A DNA stretch of 6,476 nt from contig DEEW01000135.1 in assembly GCA_002350465.1 (NCBI GenBank), forward strand, positions 5,841 to 12,316, read 5' to 3'. The notes beneath the pieces were generated by a model. The model made no database searches. It was not told the DNA's origin and saw only the letters and a program-made list of their open reading frames with translations. This document shows, in pieces, positions 1 to 6,476 of this stretch (its first letter is position 1; each line of letters starts with the position of its first letter). This stretch comes from Lachnospiraceae bacterium UBA2868 (lineage in GTDB: Bacteria; Bacillota_A; Clostridia; Lachnospirales; Lachnospiraceae). The position numbers and the translations under genes were made by a program.

Positions 1-1176
1 TCCTGCCCGTATGGTAAAGTACAGGCTGTGACACAGCCCGAACAGTGGCATCATAGCCCCCGTCACCCGCAGAAAATCACTTGCCAGTGATTTTACCTCG
101 GTTGTAGTGTTGTAGAATCTCGGAAGGTAAGGAGCCAGCGCATATACTACGGCTCCCATCACTACACAGGAGGCGGTAACGAAGGCGTTGATCTTTAACC
201 CTGTCTCCTTTGCCTCATCCATCTTGCCGGCACCTAAAAGCTGACCGACAATAATGGCAACCGCATCCCCGAATGCAACAAAACATATGGAAAACACGTT
301 AAAAAATGTGGAATTGATGTTTAGTCCGGCAACCACAGCAAGTCCCCGGGTCGAATAGCTTTGCTTCTGAAGCACAATGCCTATCGACCACAGGCTTTCG
401 TTAATTACAAGCGGAAGTCCTGTAACACATACTTTCCTTACAAGGGAACCCGCAACCTTAAACGATGCGTACACACCGTTAATATAAGGTTTGATGTCGT
501 TATGTCTGTGAGTCCACAAAATTACAATGAGGGCCTGGACTATTCTTGAAATGGCTGTGGCAATCGCCGCACCCGCAACACCGAGAACTGGAAATCCGAA
601 TTTGCCGTATATGAGGATATAATTAAGGACAAGATTTATAAGCACCGCGGCAAAGCTTGCCCGCATAGGAACCACGGTCTCACCGGTCTCGCGGAGGGTT
701 GACGAGTATACAAACTCTGCGGCCTGCGGCAGGAGTCCCGCAAGCATGAACATCATATATACATGCCCATATTGCAGTGTAGCAGCCAAATCTCCCGATT
801 GCGAACCTTCATGAAGATAATAGGATATCAGTGTCCTGTCGCCAAGGCCGAATACCGTCAATCCCAAAAGCATAATGAATCCGCAGATTACGATCTTAAT
901 TCTGAAAGTATCCCTTATACCCTCTTCATTGCCCTGTCCGAAATACTGGGCTGTAAATATTCCGGCACCGCTTATAGCTCCGAACAGGCACAGCTGATAT
1001 ACGAACATCAGATCATTTACGATCGAGACTCCCGACAATTGCTCTGTTCCGATACGGCCCACCATAAGGTTATCAAGCATATTGACTATATTTGATATCC
1101 CGTTCTGTGCCATGATCGGAAAGGCTATGGCAAACACGTTCTTATAGAATTGTTTTGTTCCTATAAACTTACGCAT
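1..1176 (-). CDS. MATE family efflux transporter (3' end beyond the window)
   Basis: Inner-membrane antiporter of the MATE (NorM/DinF-like) family, which exports cationic drugs or metabolites in exchange for Na+ or H+. The frame is open from the ATG at 1176-1174 to base 1, giving 392 codons. MATE proteins are usually about 450 residues, so roughly 60 C-terminal residues are missing. Family hallmarks are visible: an N-terminal helix ending FPIMAQNGISNIVN, then NLMVGRIGTEQLSGVSI (residues 36-52, the usual VGRLG-like motif), GAISGAGIFTAQYFGQGN (65-82), and the second-half repeat GLPLVINESLWSIG (253-266) followed by VAFGDAVAIIVGQLLGAGK (299-317). About ten hydrophobic segments are present. An in-frame TAA lies nine bases before the ATG, which fixes the start. 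The best ribosome binding site, AGGTG at 1189-1193, is 12 bases away and overlaps the stop region of the CotH gene. The gap to that gene is 15 bp, so they are probably co-transcribed. By eye this gene is somewhat richer in G+C than the two upstream. The substrate is unknown. Confidence 0.95.
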   Translation of the reverse strand, partial: MRKFIGTKQFYKNVFAIAFPIMAQNGISNIVNMLDNLMVGRIGTEQLSGVSIVNDLMFVYQLCLFGAISGAGIFTAQYFGQGNEEGIRDTFRIKIVICGFIMLLGLTVFGLGDRTLISYYLHEGSQSGDLAATLQYGHVYMMFMLAGLLPQAAEFVYSSTLRETGETVVPMRASFAAVLINLVLNYILIYGKFGFPVLGVAGAAIATAISRIVQALIVILWTHRHNDIKPYINGVYASFKVAGSLVRKVCVTGLPLVINESLWSIGIVLQKQSYSTRGLAVVAGLNINSTFFNVFSICFVAFGDAVAIIVGQLLGAGKMDEAKETGLKINAFVTASCVVMGAVVYALAPYLPRFYNTTTEVKSLASDFLRVTGAMMPLFGLCHSLYFTIRAG

Positions 1177-1191
1177 GAATCTTTAATACAC

Positions 1192-3309
1192 CTACTCCCC
1201 CATATGCAGAGTAAGATATGTGCTGATATACTCTCCTCTTCTCCGGAAGAAGTCACGAACAGTCTGAACATTTCGACCATATTGTTCCCGGGAGAAATCC
1301 GGGATTCCAAACCTTTGTATAGACCTTACCATAGGATCCGTATATGTGTTCTCAAACTGGGAAATGATTGGTTCGATTCGCTCAAATGAAAAATCGTTCT
1401 CCAAAAGTTCTCGAAAACGTTCCCGAAATCTTGCCCGAAATTCCGGATTATTGGAGAGATTAGAAAAATACAATTCCGTATCCGGATTGACTCCCATCCA
1501 GTTTCCCTCAACAAATGAATCTTTATCAGCACAGTCATAAAATATACTGTCTGACTCATCTGTATCAAACAAAATAAATCTCCACTTGCAATCTTCAAAT
1601 TCCCCTTGCCCTCTTATCCGGGATTTCCAAAGTGCAGTATTATTAATGTATGCATCAGAATTGGCAAAATAAATCTGTGCACAATAATAATCTATCAGAC
1701 TGTCTATATCCACCATTTCACAAAAGTGTTCATAGTTTTCAGCAACTGCAAAATCATTGTTTTTTGCAAATTCTTCCAATTCCTTATATTGTCTGTAATC
1801 TTCTTCCCGTCCTGAAACTATCTCATAATTCTTTACAAGATTGATATTACTCGGCAAAACATCATACCTATTCCCAATAAAGCTTAAATTCAAATGATCC
1901 TGCAAGTTATAACATCCCCAATATTCCCCGTTTAAATACACCTGGCAGCATAGTGATTTTTGGGGTGTCACCCTCAGATTGCTTGCAATTCTGCTGTTTA
2001 GCGTGTCCCTGAAATTAGTCAGAAAAGCTTCATCTTCTCCACCTGTTCTCAAGTCCAACGAATCTCCTGATTCAGGAATTAACCCATCAAATACTTTTTG
2101 TCCCTCCGTTTTAGGCTTTAATGCAAAACTTTTCTGCAACATAACTCTGGAGGTGCCGCCTCGTATGTTAATCGTTATATCTTCATCATATAGGCATCGG
2201 CCATTTTCATCAAACAGCGTTGCTTTTGCATCTCTCCTCCAATTCTTTCCTCTCATGTTGTAATTAGCCGGTGCATATCTGACATCTACGTCATTGTTTA
2301 ATGCTTTTTCCTTGTTCAATTTCCACGTATTTCCCGGTACATAAATACCATTTTCATCCGAGAACAGCCCCTCTGGATTAGATACCAGTGACAATGTCAG
2401 TACACCGTTGCAGATTTCTCTTATACTTCTTCCAATGAAATAAGCTGCTACTGCCTCTTCGGATACCCTGCCATCGCCGCTCTTACATAACGCCCTTACT
2501 ACAAAGCATTTGCTTACCGGCGGTAGTGAACCCTGTTCATATGTCACAGAAACCGTTCCGACACCGGCAAAACGATTATTTTCATCGCTCCTATCGTAGA
2601 TTTGTATCGGTTTTGTGTAAACATTCCCATGATAATACGGGTCGTATCCGTCAACGGTATATACTACCTCATTGCCATGCCCATCAATAGTAAGCTCGAA
2701 CGGCTTATCATACCATCCTGAGGCAGCAGAAAATATAGGCTTTTCTATTTTCTCGGAAATTTGAGGTTCAGGATTCTTCATTCTTTTGGGAACATCAACA
2801 ACCCCCTTATCCTGCGGGTTAATCCTGACAAGTGCCATATTATCCTTCACAGCAGGAATTCGAATCGAATCAACCACATACCCATCAGGTGATGTAAGAA
2901 ACAACATTTCATGATCTCTTATACCAAACTCAGTGTATAAACTCTCTTCATCTTCGAACTCAGAGCCTGCAGATCCATAATAAACGGATTCCGTATCCGC
3001 CCATATCAGAATACTCTCACCACTTTGCAGAACAAGCTCGGGCAATACATACTTCATTAGATTCGAATCATCATCGGATAGCCCATAATCCTGAAGATTA
3101 ATAATCTCACTTCCTGAATTCTTCAATTCAATATAATCATGATAAAAACCAACAGAATCGTAAACTACTCCGTTATTATGAGGACAGACTTCAGAAATAA
3201 ACACCCCATGATTTTCCCTGGGATGAACTTGTATTACATATATAACCGCTAGCAATACCAATGCCGCGAAAGCATACAACGCGGCTATCCTACATTCCGA
3301 TCTGTCCAA
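1192..3309 (-). CDS. Membrane-anchored CotH-kinase family protein with lamin-tail and chitobiase-type domains
   Basis: Predicted extracytoplasmic protein of 705 residues. A short charged N-terminus (MDRSECR) and one hydrophobic segment (about 8-28) with no clear signal-peptidase site suggest a signal anchor with the rest outside. Residues 36-152 resemble a lamin-tail domain (FISEVCPHN, YIELKNSGSEIINLQDYGLSD, GESILIWAD). Residues 191-292 resemble a chitobiase/beta-hexosaminidase C-terminal beta-sandwich (FSAASGWYDKPFELTI, VYTVDGYDPYY). Residues 355-690 match the CotH kinase domain: RGGTSRVMLQKSFALK (383-398), VYLNGEYWGCYNLQDHL (457-473), YFANSDAYINN (547-557) and KWRFILFDTDESD (575-587). In Bacillus, CotH is an atypical kinase that phosphorylates spore coat proteins; D582 and D584 of FDTD are candidate metal-binding residues. 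The start is TTG, chosen because the anchor lies upstream of the next Met (residue 85) and a good AGGAAG stands 8 bases before it. The gap to the YfhO gene is 12 bp. Its substrate, and the source of nucleotide outside the cell, are unknown. Confidence 0.92.
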   Translation of the reverse strand: MDRSECRIAALYAFAALVLLAVIYVIQVHPRENHGVFISEVCPHNNGVVYDSVGFYHDYIELKNSGSEIINLQDYGLSDDDSNLMKYVLPELVLQSGESILIWADTESVYYGSAGSEFEDEESLYTEFGIRDHEMLFLTSPDGYVVDSIRIPAVKDNMALVRINPQDKGVVDVPKRMKNPEPQISEKIEKPIFSAASGWYDKPFELTIDGHGNEVVYTVDGYDPYYHGNVYTKPIQIYDRSDENNRFAGVGTVSVTYEQGSLPPVSKCFVVRALCKSGDGRVSEEAVAAYFIGRSIREICNGVLTLSLVSNPEGLFSDENGIYVPGNTWKLNKEKALNNDVDVRYAPANYNMRGKNWRRDAKATLFDENGRCLYDEDITINIRGGTSRVMLQKSFALKPKTEGQKVFDGLIPESGDSLDLRTGGEDEAFLTNFRDTLNSRIASNLRVTPQKSLCCQVYLNGEYWGCYNLQDHLNLSFIGNRYDVLPSNINLVKNYEIVSGREEDYRQYKELEEFAKNNDFAVAENYEHFCEMVDIDSLIDYYCAQIYFANSDAYINNTALWKSRIRGQGEFEDCKWRFILFDTDESDSIFYDCADKDSFVEGNWMGVNPDTELYFSNLSNNPEFRARFRERFRELLENDFSFERIEPIISQFENTYTDPMVRSIQRFGIPDFSREQYGRNVQTVRDFFRRRGEYISTYLTLHMGE

Positions 3310-3317
3310 TTATATTT

Positions 3318-3323
3318 CTTCCT
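3318..3323 (-). promoter_or_regulatory. Ribosome binding site of the CotH-kinase gene
   Basis: AGGAAG on the minus strand, 8 bases before a TTG codon. Its AG is part of the TAG stop of the YfhO-family gene, so translation of the two genes is probably coupled. This site supports the TTG start, since no ATG or GTG nearby would keep the N-terminal hydrophobic anchor. Confidence 0.75.
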
Positions 3324-6033
3324 ATACTCTTAACATAAACAGTGCGTACACAATTGGCACCATATAGACAAAAACAAACGCTGTTACAAAAGCTGATTTA
3401 TATATATTAATCAGGATCCTATTGATTCGACATCCTGTGTAATCTCTGAATTTGCGCATATAGATTACCATACATATCAGGCCTGCTGCAGCAATAACTA
3501 TTCCCAATCCCATCATAGGCGGAAAATATGACAAATATATATCACAATTACCCGGAGATATAGGAATATACATAAACAAGCCGTTAACATTCATTATATC
3601 AACCGAAGTACCATTTACGCTTGCCCTCCAGCCCCTGTCAAATGAAACAGGTATCATAACTCCAGCGTAGTTTGAGGCAACGCCTTTTAGAGATATTTTC
3701 AGGCTTCTTTTGCCTTGTTCTACTGTGGCGATATCCGGTATGCTTTTGCATAATATATCAAGTGCATCCCTATCTATAACATATAAATAGAAATCATATT
3801 TTTGGTCACGATTGCTAACATCCATGTCTATTCGGATATGTGCCACCTCATTGTCAAATGAGCCCAATTCGACAGTGTTGTTATTAAAATGTGCCGGAAA
3901 TAGTTTGTTATCATATTCTTTTATACTTGGTATTCCGATAGGAATATCGTTCACCGAAAATCTGGTATTATAATAGTCCGTATCAACGCACCTTCCCGTA
4001 AAATACAGCGTTTTATGTCCTGATATGTCAATATTATAATCGTAGATTTCATGTCCATTATCCGAGGTAACACTAAAAGGTACATCTATCTTGTACGCAA
4101 TTTCATTACCGGCTCCCATCGCTGAAGCATATTCATTGATAAGGTCAACGGTGTCCCGGTGTTCTGAATTCGGGATTTTATTCACAGGTATTACGAACGG
4201 TATTTCAAATCTGTTCTGATAAAGGTGATAATCTCTGCTTTCCCCTGTAATGTAGTCTGTAACTACCCGTGTTGTTGATATTTTTTTGTATAATCGCTCA
4301 TCCAGTTCTTGATAACTGACAGCTTCAGTAATATGCAAAATGGTATCGGAGAAAATATTACCTCCCGAATCCAGAAGCCTTGTTAACTGGCTGCTGTACC
4401 CCAAACTTATAGCACCACCTATCTGTTCTTCAGTCTCAAGATTTGTCCAACCGCTCAGAGTCTCTCTCCTCATTATTTCGCCGTAATTGGCATTAAGACT
4501 TGTGTCCGGATTCTTTATCCTTAATGTTGCAGCCTCATCTCCAACTCTAAGCTCATCTCTGAAATTACCGACAAGTTGATCGGCTATCCTGATATAATCT
4601 CCCTCCTGCTCCGGATCATTACCATATGGAGAATCGTAAATCGGTTTACCAATCATGATGATACCGAAAATCAGCAGTTCAAGACACCATATACAGATGG
4701 AATGATCGTATTTATTTATCGCTATCAGCGCAAAATGAATCAGCGAGAATAAGGCCATTACACCCATTGTGAAAATCAATATGTCATGATCTGTGCGGGT
4801 TGGTCCTTTTTTATAACAATAGTTAAAACCAAAAGTTACAAAACATACCGCGATCATTTCAATAGCCACTAACAGAAGATTTCCCTTTGAGGTTACTCGT
4901 TCACCCTGGTCCTGTTTTGTGCTATAGTACTTCGCTGCAATGGCAGCCATAATACAATATATCATAAATCCATTTCTTACAGGGTAGTTCACATATGAGC
5001 CAAAATGGAGCAGCAAATGAATGCTTTCGAATAACAGTTGAGACGTAAACATAAATATACACACAATTGCATATACTAGTTTTCTCCAATCCCTGCTCTT
5101 GAACCATCTTATCATTTGGTGTGCTACAAGAGCCGCCGGGAACGCCAACCCGAGAAGGGTAAACCATCTCGACAGGTATGCCGGCTCTGTGTTGGCAAGT
5201 ATTCCTTTATATGCTTCAAATAATCCCCCTCCTGTACCACGTCCGAACCTTGCGGAAGACATCCCAAAAACCACGTTGGGCAGCCATGAAAAAGCTGAAA
5301 TTGCGAGCCCGGTCAACATCCCCATTGCAAGTGAGGTTATATTGGGTTGTACAACTCTGTCTTTCCGTGATCCCCCTTTATCCGTACATATCAGATAAGC
5401 CCCTCCTACAAGAAAAATACTTATGATTGTTTGTACAGCAAAGTAATACTCATCAATCATAAGTAAGAAAACTGTTATTGACAGTCCCATTATTCTACCG
5501 GTTCTGACAGCCTCCTGAACATACATGAGTAACAACGGGACCAGTATAACCATGTCAACCCACTGAGGGGCTGTATAATTAACCATAACATAACCGCATA
5601 GCCCATAGCCTGCACTTAACATGACTCTTATAGAATCCGGTAAATTGCTATTGATATAGTGCAAAAAAATGCTCATTGCAGAAGCCGCCGCCATGATCTT
5701 AAGCAGCATCAATATTGACATTGCCTCGAGAAATCTATCACGCGGAATAACTAAAAACGTCAAATCGAATAAAGACATATATCCCGGACCCGGAATCGGC
5801 CGACCAAGGTTCAAATACCAGTCAAAAACAGGTGACTTGAGGCCTCTGAGTTCGTCATAATTATGATAATAAAATACATCGGCCCACTGAGCCATATCGT
5901 AGTAATCAATAGTAACTTTACCAAATGGCCACAAACCGTTCAGTATTAGAATGATCATAAAAACAGTCCCTGCCACAAGTGCCGGAACAATATGTTTTAT
6001 TATTCTCTGTCTCTGATTTATTAAATTACCCAT
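3322..6033 (-). CDS. YfhO-family polytopic membrane protein (GT-C-like glycosyltransferase)
   Basis: Integral membrane protein of 903 residues, close to the usual YfhO length. YfhO proteins have a GT-C-type fold; in Bacillus subtilis YfhO is implicated in adding sugar to lipoteichoic acid outside the membrane, using a lipid-linked sugar donor. The first helix (about 14-34) is followed by a loop with DYYDMAQWADVFYYH (43-57) and WYLNLGRP (72-79). This matches the family's D-M-Y-Q and W-N-L-G-G motif area, where the acidic residues would be catalytic. About a dozen helices fill residues 14-463. A soluble extracellular region (about 465-835) contains YHLYQNRFEIPF (602-613) and a beta-rich end, VSFDRGWRASVNG (796-808), typical of the YfhO C-terminus. 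Two further helices (about 842-860 and 878-899) close the protein. The ATG has no good Shine-Dalgarno sequence: the nearest GGAG is 21 bases upstream. It heads a probable operon with the CotH-kinase and MATE genes. The sugar and acceptor are unknown. Confidence 0.93.
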   Translation of the reverse strand: MGNLINQRQRIIKHIVPALVAGTVFMIILILNGLWPFGKVTIDYYDMAQWADVFYYHNYDELRGLKSPVFDWYLNLGRPIPGPGYMSLFDLTFLVIPRDRFLEAMSILMLLKIMAAASAMSIFLHYINSNLPDSIRVMLSAGYGLCGYVMVNYTAPQWVDMVILVPLLLMYVQEAVRTGRIMGLSITVFLLMIDEYYFAVQTIISIFLVGGAYLICTDKGGSRKDRVVQPNITSLAMGMLTGLAISAFSWLPNVVFGMSSARFGRGTGGGLFEAYKGILANTEPAYLSRWFTLLGLAFPAALVAHQMIRWFKSRDWRKLVYAIVCIFMFTSQLLFESIHLLLHFGSYVNYPVRNGFMIYCIMAAIAAKYYSTKQDQGERVTSKGNLLLVAIEMIAVCFVTFGFNYCYKKGPTRTDHDILIFTMGVMALFSLIHFALIAINKYDHSICIWCLELLIFGIIMIGKPIYDSPYGNDPEQEGDYIRIADQLVGNFRDELRVGDEAATLRIKNPDTSLNANYGEIMRRETLSGWTNLETEEQIGGAISLGYSSQLTRLLDSGGNIFSDTILHITEAVSYQELDERLYKKISTTRVVTDYITGESRDYHLYQNRFEIPFVIPVNKIPNSEHRDTVDLINEYASAMGAGNEIAYKIDVPFSVTSDNGHEIYDYNIDISGHKTLYFTGRCVDTDYYNTRFSVNDIPIGIPSIKEYDNKLFPAHFNNNTVELGSFDNEVAHIRIDMDVSNRDQKYDFYLYVIDRDALDILCKSIPDIATVEQGKRSLKISLKGVASNYAGVMIPVSFDRGWRASVNGTSVDIMNVNGLFMYIPISPGNCDIYLSYFPPMMGLGIVIAAAGLICMVIYMRKFRDYTGCRINRILINIYKSAFVTAFVFVYMVPIVYALFMLRV

Positions 6034-6047
6034 GATTATTTTGAAGC

Positions 6048-6076
6048 AATTAATCTCCGAGTTACTGCGATCTCAA
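6048..6076 (-). promoter_or_regulatory. Weak candidate promoter for the yfhO-cotH-MATE operon
   Basis: On the minus strand TTGAGA (6071-6076, five of six bases matching the -35 consensus) is followed after 17 bases by TTAATT (6048-6053, only three of six matching -10). It lies between the terminator-like hairpin and the ATG at 6033. If used, transcription would start only a few bases before the ATG, giving an almost leaderless mRNA. The match is poor and may be chance. Confidence 0.25.
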
Positions 6077-6079
6077 GAT

Positions 6080-6107
6080 AAAAAAACAACATCTGCGATG
6101 CAGATGT
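6080..6107 (-). terminator. Intrinsic terminator-like hairpin downstream of tRNA-Thr
   Basis: Read on the minus strand, ACATCTGC and GCAGATGT form a perfect 8-bp stem with a three-base loop (6089-6107), followed by TG and seven consecutive Ts (6080-6086). It faces the tRNA transcript and is the only hairpin in this spacer with a T-run. It is therefore the best candidate for the end of that transcript, about 150 bases after the tRNA. No T-run follows it on the plus strand. Confidence 0.6.
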
Positions 6108-6239
6108 CGCCTGATAATGACGCTCGCCCATTTGGACTCGACTTCGTCGAAAGGGCTCGCGGTGCAGACGGATTTCTCTGTCATACCCAACATTTGCTTC
6201 GCAAATGTCGCCGCGTCACGATTGCGAAGCAATCGTGAC
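6089..6239. repeat. Array of four short palindromes (stem-loops) in the spacer
   Basis: Four inverted repeats follow one another. (1) 6089-6107: 8-bp stem, loop GAT. (2) 6138-6150: TCGAC/GTCGA, loop TTC, inside a longer imperfect hairpin 6121-6161 with GCCC/GGGC (6126-6129 and 6153-6156) and CGC/GCG at its base. (3) 6190-6208: ACATTTGC/GCAAATGT, loop TTC. (4) 6215-6239: an 11-bp perfect stem GTCACGATTGC/GCAATCGTGAC, loop GAA. Palindromes 1 and 3 are near copies, each followed on the plus strand by CGCC, as in ACATYTGC-NNN-GCARATGTCGCC. This resembles a REP- or MITE-like dispersed element. No transposase, target duplication or coding signal is seen. The rest of the spacer (6034-6242) shows nothing else beyond the terminator and weak promoter listed separately. 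Confidence 0.7.
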
Positions 6240-6242
6240 ATA

Positions 6243-6315
6243 TGCTGACGTCGGGAATCGGACCCGAGACCTCCGCACTACCAATGCGGTGCGCTACCTA
6301 CTGTGCCACGTCAGC
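6243..6315 (-). tRNA. tRNA-Thr (anticodon GGT), with unusual D-stem and T-loop bases
   Basis: A 73-base cloverleaf. Acceptor GCTGACG/CGTCAGC pairs over 7 bp; D arm GCAC-AGTAGGTA-GCGC; anticodon stem CCGCA/TGCGG with loop TTGGTAG, giving anticodon GGT (6280-6282) for threonine codons ACC and ACU; variable loop AGGTC; T stem TCGGG/CCCGA; discriminator A. CCA is not encoded. Two oddities: A12 faces C23 in the D stem, and the T loop is TCCGATT, so position 55 is C instead of the near-universal T (pseudouridine). G18, G19 and C56 are kept. It has its own promoter just upstream. It may be a working variant or a decaying duplicate. Confidence 0.9.
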
Positions 6316-6327
6316 TAAACCTAGAAG

Positions 6328-6357
6328 ATTCTATCATAGAGAGCATATAAAAGTCAA
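6328..6357 (-). promoter_or_regulatory. Sigma-A-type promoter of tRNA-Thr
   Basis: On the minus strand TTGACT (6352-6357) and TAGAAT (6328-6333) are separated by 18 bases; each matches the consensus at five of six positions. The expected start, about seven bases after the -10 box, lies near 6321, leaving a leader of about six bases before the tRNA. The -35 box contains the TGA stop codon of the upstream gene. Confidence 0.7.
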
Positions 6358-6476
6358 TTCACTTCATAATCAATCTCATGAATCGTCATAGATTCTCCCG
6401 AATTAAGCCATACTGCTAAATAGCATGGTTTAGTTTGGGAAACATTCAGCACCGCCTGACCATTTCCTCTGATTAT
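6354..6476 (-). CDS. C-terminal 40 codons of an unidentified protein (5' part beyond the window)
   Basis: A minus-strand frame is open from the window edge for 40 codons and ends in TGA at 6356-6354. The peptide ends in CYLAVWLNSGESMTIHEIDY followed by EVN. Alternating hydrophobic and polar residues look like beta strands, as in the last part of a beta-sandwich or an extracellular domain of an envelope protein, but I recognise no family. It is followed 38 bases later by the tRNA-Thr gene, with no separate terminator visible between them. It could be a chance open frame, though length and composition favour real coding. Confidence 0.55.
   Translation of the reverse strand: MIRGNGQAVLNVSQTKPCYLAVWLNSGESMTIHEIDYEVN

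Noticed and set aside
763..1095. Plus-strand open frame of 110 codons
   Set aside because: It lies fully antisense to the MATE gene, whose frame is intact and clearly conserved; the plus-strand peptide resembles no family.
3231..3309. Start of the CotH-kinase gene at an internal methionine instead of TTG
   Set aside because: The next methionine is residue 85, inside the lamin-tail-like domain; using it would remove the membrane anchor, while the TTG has a well-placed AGGAAG.
6032..6238. Plus-strand open frame of 68 codons across the spacer
   Set aside because: It runs through the palindromes, overlaps the start of the YfhO-family gene and has no ribosome binding site; the peptide looks like translated repeat.
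6215..6239. The 11-bp hairpin directly behind the tRNA as its terminator
   Set aside because: No T-run follows on the minus strand; the hairpin at 6089-6107 with seven Ts is a better candidate.
6121..6239. CRISPR array
   Set aside because: The palindromes differ in sequence and spacing, and there are no regular direct repeats with unique spacers.
6236..6315. Integration (att) site at the tRNA 3' end
   Set aside because: I found no repeated copy of the tRNA 3' end and no integrase in the window.

Overview
The window reads as chromosomal DNA of a low-to-mid GC Gram-positive anaerobe. I infer a Lachnospiraceae-type Clostridium, perhaps Butyrivibrio-like. The inference rests on a YfhO-family membrane protein next to a secreted CotH-kinase protein with lamin-tail and chitobiase-type modules, AGGAAG-type ribosome binding sites, a TTG start, and intergenic arrays of small perfect palindromes. 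The genus is a guess. Every supported gene lies on the minus strand, so the map reads from right to left.

Right edge (6476 down to 6243): the last 40 codons of an unidentified protein end at 6354. Its TGA stop lies inside the -35 box of a good sigma-A-type promoter (6328-6357). That promoter drives a tRNA-Thr with anticodon GGT (6243-6315). The tRNA folds as a full cloverleaf but has a C at the normally invariant T55 position and an A-C mismatch in the D stem.

6242 to 6034: a gene-free spacer of about 210 bp with four stem-loops in a row, mostly perfect palindromes with three-base loops. The last one read on the minus strand is followed by seven Ts and looks like an intrinsic terminator. Only about 46 bp then remain before the next start codon.

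6033 to 1: three tightly packed genes with gaps of 12 and 15 bp, almost certainly one operon. The order is a 903-residue YfhO-family polytopic membrane protein (GT-C-like, linked in Bacillus to glycosylation of lipoteichoic acid), a 705-residue membrane-anchored extracytoplasmic CotH-kinase protein, and a MATE-family multidrug/metabolite exporter cut by the window edge after 392 codons. A plausible reading is that YfhO and CotH both act on the outer face of the membrane, one transferring sugars and the other phosphorylating or otherwise modifying surface protein or polymer. The MATE transporter may be only a co-transcribed passenger. The substrates cannot be read from the sequence.
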